Shown here in pieces: positions 57,633 to 64,000 of a DNA stretch of 64,000 nt (its first letter is position 1; each line of letters opens with the position of its first letter). Origin of the DNA: Ariolimax columbianus (taxonomy: Eukaryota; Mollusca; Gastropoda; Stylommatophora; Arionidae). A model generated the notes under the pieces. The model did no database searches. It saw only the letters and a list, made by a program, of their open reading frames with translations, and was not told where the DNA came from. A program made the translations under genes and the position numbers. The stretch spans positions 36,523,293-36,587,292 of the forward strand of contig JAVGWX010000004.1 in the NCBI GenBank assembly GCA_036924085.1, written 5' to 3'.

Positions 57633-57885
57633 GGAGCGGTTGATTAACGCAGTGGTAGAGCACTTGCTTTTCATGACAGAGATACAGGGTTCAACTCCCA
57701 CTACCGGCAGCTCCAGTCAACCCAGCTGTAAATAGATATCTGACTTACGATTAGGGAAGGAAAAGGCTGTGAAGAAGTGAACTGGTCACCCACCTCACAA
57801 GCTGAGGCTTATAATGAAGTCTCTAATACTTCATTCCTGACCAGCAGTTATGTCCACTGACAGACTTCCTTCACCTTTACCTTTT
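57633..57885 (+). mobile_element. tRNA-derived SINE, sixth type
   Basis: The strong tRNA-like head has A-box TTAACGCAGTGGTAGAGC and B-box AGGGTTCAACTCCCA. The body CTTACGATTAGGGAAGGAAA and AACTGGTCACCCACCTCACA ends near TTCACCTTTACCTTTT. The candidate target repeat is TATTGACAAG/TACTGACAAG. It is a single copy in this window. Confidence 0.72.
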
Positions 57886-57904
57886 ACTGACAAGAGTAAG
57901 GGAT

Positions 57905-58775
57905 AGCAGCATGGTCCACAGCAACAAAGAATAACTTTCAAAAAATAAATACAACCCAAAACCAAGGTATACGTATCATCACTGGAGCTATGAGAACAAC
58001 GCCAATAAATGCAATGGAGAACATCAAAAGTATGTTGATGCGTAGATATCAAAAGACATTCCAGCAGGTGAGAAGTTTAAACTATTGCCACATCACCCAA
58101 TTTATGACAAAATACATCGCATGGGAAGAGGGAGATTAAAGAAAAACCACTTCATATCAAAAACAAAAGAACTTGCAAGACCAAACCTAATCATAAGCTA
58201 GGCAGTGGTTAGAGATCTAAAACAATCATGAAAATAAACCAAATTGCCTGAGATGGTAGAAATCATAGACGGAAGAAGGGAACTTATCACAGAAGAATAT
58301 CTTAGGAGAGTATACCCTCCAGAAACATGTATATGCACAGATGGCTCATCTAACAAAGCCACATCCAATGGAGGTGGAGGGGTCTATTACAGACTAAGGA
58401 ATGGAGAAGAAAAAAACTTGTATTAACAACTGGAACATATTCTGATAACATCCGTGCAGAGGCAATGAAGGCCGCAGCTGAGCTTGTAATCCAAGATAAA
58501 GATATCCACCAAGAAAACATAGCTTTGCTGACTGATGCCGCGTCAGTATTAGCAGCGTTAAAACAACACAAAGATGAAGATCTCGAGCAATGTATGTTAT
58601 CCCTGACACAGCTCTCAGCAGAACACCCAAGGTTGGCCATACAGTAGATTCCATCCCACTGCAATATTAAAATTATTATATACAAACTAGAAAATTGTGG
58701 AGGAGCATCCCAACAAACAGTCCTGAGCATCAGATATAATGAGGCTAAGGCCATCATTTAATCCAACTTCAGGGG
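57905..58775 (+). mobile_element. I-clade LINE fragment (RT thumb plus RNase H)
   Basis: Frames show IRIITGAMRTTPINAMENIK, then an RNase H with ICTDGSSNKATSNGGGGVYY, TYSDNIRAEAMKAAAELVI, ALLTDAASVLAALKQHKDED and IPSHCNIK. Frameshifts near 58420 and a stop at 58647 (Trp expected) inactivate it. The sequence is closer in layout to copies A-D than to the 39640 element but clearly divergent. Confidence 0.8.
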
Positions 58776-58779
58776 AAAA

Positions 58780-59165
58780 TGGGTCAGATCAACACCCAGA
58801 CTTCCGAAAAGATATGCGAAACATGGACAATTACCCGAATTTCACGGAAGAGAATCGAGTCGAAATGTAATAGAAAGATTCTCAGAATACCATGGATCGA
58901 AGAATGCAGACACTCTGAGCTCGGCATAGAGAAGAACTTCGGTAGTTCATACATTCCATCATGAACAGGAAATGTCAATACTTTGGCTACATCAAAGTAC
59001 ACAACGGTCTTGAGAGAAGCAGAGGCAGACCAAGAAGTTGATTGCACCAAGATGTCAAGGAATGCATGAGCATAATTCTTGAGATCTGACAAGAGTTCGA
59101 GTTTCGTTCAGACGAGCTGTGATGGGAGTGACGATCTGCAAAGGACATGCCAAACGATGATGTGT
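58780..59165 (+). mobile_element. RTE-type LINE C-terminal fragment
   Basis: CETWTITRISRKRIESKCNR, KILRIPWIEE, YFGYIK.HNGLERSRGRPR and RRAVMGVTICKGHAKR outline the C-terminus of a BovB-like protein, broken by stops at 58962 and frameshifts. Confidence 0.7.
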
Positions 59166-59514
59166 TAAAAAACATTCAAAATACACAGACTCTGGTCGAT
59201 CACATTTTCTTCAATTTAAATGTTAGTGGGTGGCGATGAAAAGTTATCCTCGGGAAAGCTATAAAAGTGGGCAGCAATTATAAAAAGGATGACGAGCCCC
59301 GAGTTAGAGAGTCATTTACTATAGAGGTGTCAAACTGAACTGTTTGGAACCATTTACAATATTTTCTCAGTGTTAAGGTGTCCCTATTACTATCACCATC
59401 TATGTCACCCACAAAGCTCTGCTAGAAACTACTCCTGGAATGCAACTATCAATGTTCGTGTAACTTTGTGCAAGGGTGCAGACATTGAATAACTTACTAG
59501 TAGAAGTAGGGGAT

Positions 59515-59870
59515 ACATGCCTTGAAGATGAGATGTTTCCGAAGACTTCTAAACGTCACACACAACGACCTAGTTACAAATGAGGAAATGCGAGAAAGAA
59601 TTATAATAGCAATAGGGCCTTTTGAAGACCTCTTGGAAACGGTCAAAAGATGGAAACTCGCTTGGTTCGGCCACATATCGAAATTAAACTGTCTTGCAAT
59701 TATGATCTTGCATGGAAAGGTGCAATGCACACGACAAAGAAGTCGGAGGACAACATAAAAGAATGGATAAATCTCCGACCAGAAGAGGCACAGGGGTAGC
59801 CGCCGCTGACGGGGGGGGGGGGGGGGGGGGGGGGTTGTCTTCACGTGTGCCTCAACGACCTGACCTGACT
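59515..59870 (+). mobile_element. RTE/BovB-type LINE 3' end containing a G24 run
   Basis: KMRCFRRLLNVTHNDLVTNE, IAIGPFEDLLETVKRWKLAW, FGHISKLNC and an ILHGKVQCTRQRS frame correspond to 28404-28710 and 13720-14093. The expected terminal block is disrupted by 24 consecutive Gs at 59811-59834, then resumes with CGTGTGCCTCAACGACCTGA. It is an inactive fragment. Confidence 0.82.
59811..59834. repeat. Poly(G) run, 24 bases
   Basis: An uninterrupted G tract. Sister copies have ordinary codons for GEGWRG at this place, so the run grew inside the fragment or reflects assembly error. Confidence 0.9.
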
Positions 59871-60491
59871 AGTATATTGGTAAACTATGACAGAGAAATG
59901 TGATACTTTTTAAAATAATTTCTAAAATTTTCATAGAGAGAGGTTGCCTGGTGACACTTCTGCAGTGTGTCTCCTATCCAACACCATATTCTTCCTAAGA
60001 TTTAACAATATTCATACGTAGAATATAAAATTTTTACCTGATCATTTGTGCAGAGCGAAATCATTATCTTTGCGCGGATACACTAGTATACAACTTTGAT
60101 ATTGTTATCGTACAGCATTACAATACAAATCTTGTAACATAAAATCTTCTTCAACAAAGTCTACCCAGTGGTTCGACATGTTGACAGCCACTGTCGTTAG
60201 AGGTTTCATTGCACTATGCATCTCCGAGTTGCCTTCCATAATTGTGTGGCAGATACCCATTTACGGATGGGTAAACTGGAGTGCATGGAGGCCAGGGATT
60301 GAATATAGAGCCTTTGACAAGCACTCTGACGGCCATGCCACCCATACATATTTACATATTTGAATAAGAATAGAGCAGAACAAAAAATATGTTACTATCA
60401 CGTACTTCAGCAGTCTATGTGTGTGAAAACATACAGCCATTGAGAGGTTTCAGGAAATTGAGCGAAAATTAAGCACATGACAGTGAGGTGA
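59871..60491. other. No recognisable feature
   Basis: AT-rich flank of the 101-bp satellite. A 61-codon ORF (60178-60363) has no family resemblance. Confidence 0.4.
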
Positions 60492-62325
60492 TAAGATTAC
60501 TCCATGCGTTGTTACACTCTTATCTATAACAGAGTTTCTGACTCTGGGCCGCACTGAGACTTTTCATGACACAATTCTGTCTACCTTCTTAGCCAGATTA
60601 CTACATACATTGTTACACTCTTATCTATAACAGAGTTTCTGACCCTGGGTCGCACTGAGACTTTTCATGACACAATTCTGTCTACCTTCTTAAGCCAGAT
60701 TACTACATACATTGTTACACTCTTATCTATAACAGAGTTTCTGACCCTGGGCCGCACTGAGACTTTTCATGACACAATTCTGTCTACCTTCTTAAGCCAG
60801 ATTACTACATACATTGTTACACTCTTATCTATAACAGAGTTTCTGACCCTGGGCCGCACTGAGACTTTTCATGACACAATTATGTCTACTTTCTTAGCCA
60901 GATTACTACATACATTGTTACACTCTTATCTATAACAGAGTTTCTGACCCTGGGCCGCACTGAGACTTTTCATGACACAATTCTGTCTACCTTCTTAAGC
61001 CAGATAGATTACTACATACATTGTTACACTCTTATCTATAACAGAGTTTCTGACCCTGAGCCGCACTGAGACTTTTCATGACACAATTCTGTCTACCTTC
61101 TTAGCCAGATTACTCCATACATTGTTACACTCTTATCTATAACAGAGTTTCTGACTCTGGGCCGCACTGAGACTTTTCATGACACAATTCTGTCTACCTT
61201 CTTAGCCAGATTACTACATACATTGTTACACTCTTATCTATAACAGAGTTTCTGACTCTGGGCCGCACTGAGACTTTTCATGACACAATTCTGTCTACCT
61301 TCTTAGCCAGATTACTCCATACATTGTTACACTCTTATCTATAACAGAGTTTCTGACCCTGGGCCGCACTGAGACTTTTCATGACACAATTCTGTCTACC
61401 TTCTTAGCCAGATTACTACATACATTGTTACACTCTTATCTATAACAGAGTTTCTGACCCTGGGCCGCACTGAGACTTTTCATGACACAATTCTGTCTAC
61501 CTTCTTAGCCAGATTACTACATACATTGTTACACTCTTATCTATAACAGAGTTTCTGACTCTGGGCCGCACTGAGACTTTTCATGACACAATTCTGTCTA
61601 CCTTCTTAGCCAGATTACTCCATACATTGTTACACTCTTATCTATAACAGAGTTTCTGACTCTGGGCCGCACTGAGACTTTTCATGACACAATTCTGTCT
61701 ACCTTCTTAGCCAGATTACTACATACATTGTTACACTCTTATCTTTAACAGAGTTTCTGACTCTGGGCCGCACTGAGACTTTTCATGACACAATTCTGTC
61801 TACCTTCTTAGCCAGATTACTCCATACATTGTTACACTCTTATCTATAACAGAGTTTCTGACCCTGGGCCGCACTGAGACTTTTCATGACACAATTCTGT
61901 CTACCTTCTTAGCCAGATTACTCCATACATTGTTACACTCTTATCTATAACAGAGTTTCTGACTCTGGGCCGCACTGAGACTTTTCATGAGACAATTCTG
62001 TCTACCTTCTTAGCCAGATTACTACATACATTGTTACACTCTTATCTATAACAGAGTTTCTGACCCTGGGCCGCACTGAGACTTTTCAGGATACAATTCT
62101 GTCTACCTTCTTAGCCAGATTACTCCATACATTATTACACTCTTATCTATAACAGAGTTTCTGACTCTGGGCCGCACTGAGACTTTTCATGACACAATTC
62201 GGTCTACCTTCTTAGCCAGATTACTACATACATTGTTACACTCTTATCTATAACAGAGTTTCTGACCCTGGGCCGCACTGAGACTTTTCATGACACACTT
62301 CTGTCTACCTTCTTAGCAAGATACA
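60492..62325. repeat. 101-bp satellite array, ~18 units
   Basis: The unit runs AGATTACTACATACATTGTT, ACACTCTTATCTATAACAGA, GTTTCTGACCCTGGGCCGCA, CTGAGACTTTTCATGACACA, ATTCTGTCTACCTTCTTAGCC. The period is 101-102 bp (CATTGTTACAC at 60608, 60710, 60812, 60913). Variation is confined to a few positions (CTACAT or CTCCAT, GACCCTG or GACTCTG, TTAGCC or TTAAGCC), so the array is young or actively homogenised. Confidence 0.95.
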
Positions 62326-62804
62326 CCTACGTTATTTTTAGTTGACAATCTTACCCATTTGTTAACCCTTGAATCTGTTTGCATGGTACAATTTAAATGA
62401 TCATACATTTTAACCTGGCCAGCGCAGCTACAATACTGTAAGATAAAGCAAGCGATAAGAGACATATGGTTCTAAGCCTAACAGAACCAGTACATTTAGA
62501 AAAAGTGTGAAGGGAGCTTAGAAATAGTACATAATAATGCAGTTTGGCATGTTGAAAAGAACTGTCTACTTGGCTAACGTAAAATGTTTAACACTTTAGA
62601 GTAAACGTGGGGATAAAAGGACTGTCTGGTCTAATTGTTAGCTGGAAGTGAGGCTTTGGAATAAAAGCAATGGCTATTCTAAATGTTACATGGAAGAGAA
62701 ACTTGGGGATAAAAGGAATGGATGGTCTAAATGTAAGCTGGAAGTGAGACTTGGGCATACTTACTTTCCGTGTCTGTGTCTAAGTACCACGTTATATATC
62801 TTGC
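62326..62804. other. Loose repeats of a GGATAAAAGGACTGTCTGG-like unit
   Basis: Between 62610 and 62760 the pattern GTGGGGATAAAAGGAATG, GGTCTAAATGTTAGCTGGAA and GTGAGGCTTGG recurs three times at roughly 50 bp. The rest is unassigned. Confidence 0.5.
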
Positions 62805-62985
62805 ATCCAGTATTTAGCAACATGGATTGCCTTGTCATTTGCCGTCCAGCATGTCGTGTCTATTGCATGCTTCCTGGAGGTTGGGGCAGGTCATCAGGTG
62901 GTCTGGGTCCTGTATTGCGTGTCAATCACATGTGTCATCTGTGTATCCCCATCGTCTCAGTAACAATCAAACAAGCGCTCCTATA
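62805..62985 (-). mobile_element. LINE C-terminal Cys/His fragment, antisense
   Basis: Minus-strand frames read LRRWGYTDDTCD followed by IQDPDHLMTCPNLQEACNRH and DMLDGK. This matches the terminal CxCG..QTxxHLLxCP motif of I/Jockey-type LINE proteins. It abuts a sense I-like fragment, giving two LINE ends head to head. Confidence 0.6.
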
Positions 62986-62989
62986 GGGA

Positions 62990-63595
62990 TAATGCAAGTT
63001 ACCCCAAACCAAATAGCCCACCAACTACCGATGAATGGGAAAATCAATCACAAAACTGAGCAAACAAAGATCCAACGTCAATATGAGAATGAGAACGACG
63101 CAATGAACACACCCTTCTCCATAGAGGAAATAAATCATGCAATAAACCAAATGAAAAACAATAAAGCAACTGGTCCCGATGAACTGAAAACAGAACCAAT
63201 TAAAAAATTTGGACCAGAAACAATCAAATGGCTGCTAAAGCTCATGAACACGAGGATTGACAAAATGCAAATTCCTAATATCTGTGGAGGAAATCTCATG
63301 TGGTTGCGCTGATAAAACCAGGAAAACTGAGAGCAGGTGATGGTCTTCAGACTCCACACAGGCCACAATAAACTGAAGATAGGTGCTACTGACGAATGCA
63401 TCTATGGTACTGGGAAAATAATCCATGAATATCTGCTGCAAAATTGTCTGACATACGAGGACCAGAGAAAGCACATGTGACATTACCAGCGCCAACACTA
63501 GACAAGCTCTATGGCAGTGTTGACAGCCCCCGGATGACCGCTTCTTAATTTGAACAAATTCAAGTCGACGTCTGACAGTGTGCGAAAGATAAGAA
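62990..63595 (+). mobile_element. I-like LINE, copy E: internally deleted
   Basis: The 5' part (63060-63330) carries the start of the RT: TPFSIEEINHAINQMKNNKA, TGPDELKTEPIKKFGPETIK and a VALIKPGKL box after a frame change. At about 63335 it jumps directly to the 3' segment shared with copies A-D (GGTCTTCAGACTCCACACAG, AATCTGCTGCAAAA-like block, CTAGACAAGCTCTATGGCAG) and the CGTCTGACAGTGTGCGAAAG end. The palm, thumb and RNase H are missing. It is clearly older than copies A-D. Confidence 0.8.
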
Positions 63596-63786
63596 AGGGT
63601 TCAAAAACAAGCAAATACAAGGACATCATTTGTGTGTCTGTATACGTATGTTATATGTATTTATACAATTCTCGTTCCGTGTGTCTACTCATGTATTGAC
63701 TAAGTTTAGAAGCGTAATGGGCTGTGTTAGAAAATCAAGCAGCATCTTTTATTGTGTGCTGGACAGGAGACTAACTTCTGATTAGG

Positions 63787-64000
63787 TCAAACATGTTGAT
63801 CATACATCTTAGTCAGTGCCATGTCAAACATGTTGATCAGACATGTTGATCAGACATCTTAGGGCCAGGTAAAACATGTTGATCAGATATCTTAGGGCCA
63901 GGTAAAATATGTTGATCAGACATCTTAGTCAGGGCCTGGTCAAACATGTTGATCAGACATCTTAGGGCCAGGTAAAACATGTTGATCAGACATCTTAGGG
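63787..64000. repeat. 33-bp minisatellite running off the window
   Basis: Units of AACATGTTGATCAGACATCT followed by TAGGGCCAGGTAA repeat with a 33-bp period (63842, 63875), with shortened and extended variants. The array is cut by the window end. Confidence 0.93.

Noticed and set aside
59712..59903. Glycine-rich ORF
   Set aside because: It is produced by reading through the G24 run in a broken LINE fragment.

Overview
The window is animal nuclear DNA. It is AT-rich and intron-rich, it has GT-AG splice sites, and it is crowded with non-LTR retrotransposons, tRNA-derived SINEs, mariner relics and minisatellites. The mixture of CR1-like, RTE-like and RNase H-bearing (I-like) LINEs with SINEs that share a central core resembles lophotrochozoan, especially mollusc, genomes. 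That placement is an inference from repeat style only. There is no prokaryotic operon, CRISPR array, rRNA or functional tRNA gene.

The one well supported gene is GCAT, glycine C-acetyltransferase (2-amino-3-ketobutyrate CoA ligase), on the + strand. Ten exons between 22328 and 45282 join in consistent phase into 413 codons that run from just after the expected mitochondrial presequence to the stop. A poly(A) signal follows at 45351. The start codon exon was not found. The nine introns total about 21.7 kb and are largely filled with mobile elements and minisatellites. Intron 2 holds a decayed second copy of exon 3, and the 3' end of that copy has been amplified into a 67-bp tandem array.

Layout: 1-5.5 kb carries a CR1-like LINE end, several SINEs and a mariner fragment. 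6.0-7.2 kb is a 29-bp minisatellite. 7.6-10.8 kb has SINEs and one possible coding exon on the minus strand. 11-22 kb is a LINE graveyard with nested insertions. 22.3-45.3 kb is GCAT. 45.4-60 kb is intergenic DNA with SINEs, a deleted mariner, a relic of an unnamed repetitive gene and more LINE fragments. 60.5-62.3 kb is a 101-bp satellite, and the window ends inside a 33-bp minisatellite.

The most informative feature is the retroposon network. A 160-bp family, a 350-bp family and a tRNA-headed 240-bp family share one core sequence. The first two also share the terminal ACGCAGAAGAAG tail with an I-like LINE that has several young copies here, which suggests that the LINE mobilises them. Element names such as SINE-A or I-like copy A are local labels. 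All clade assignments were made by eye from protein motifs.
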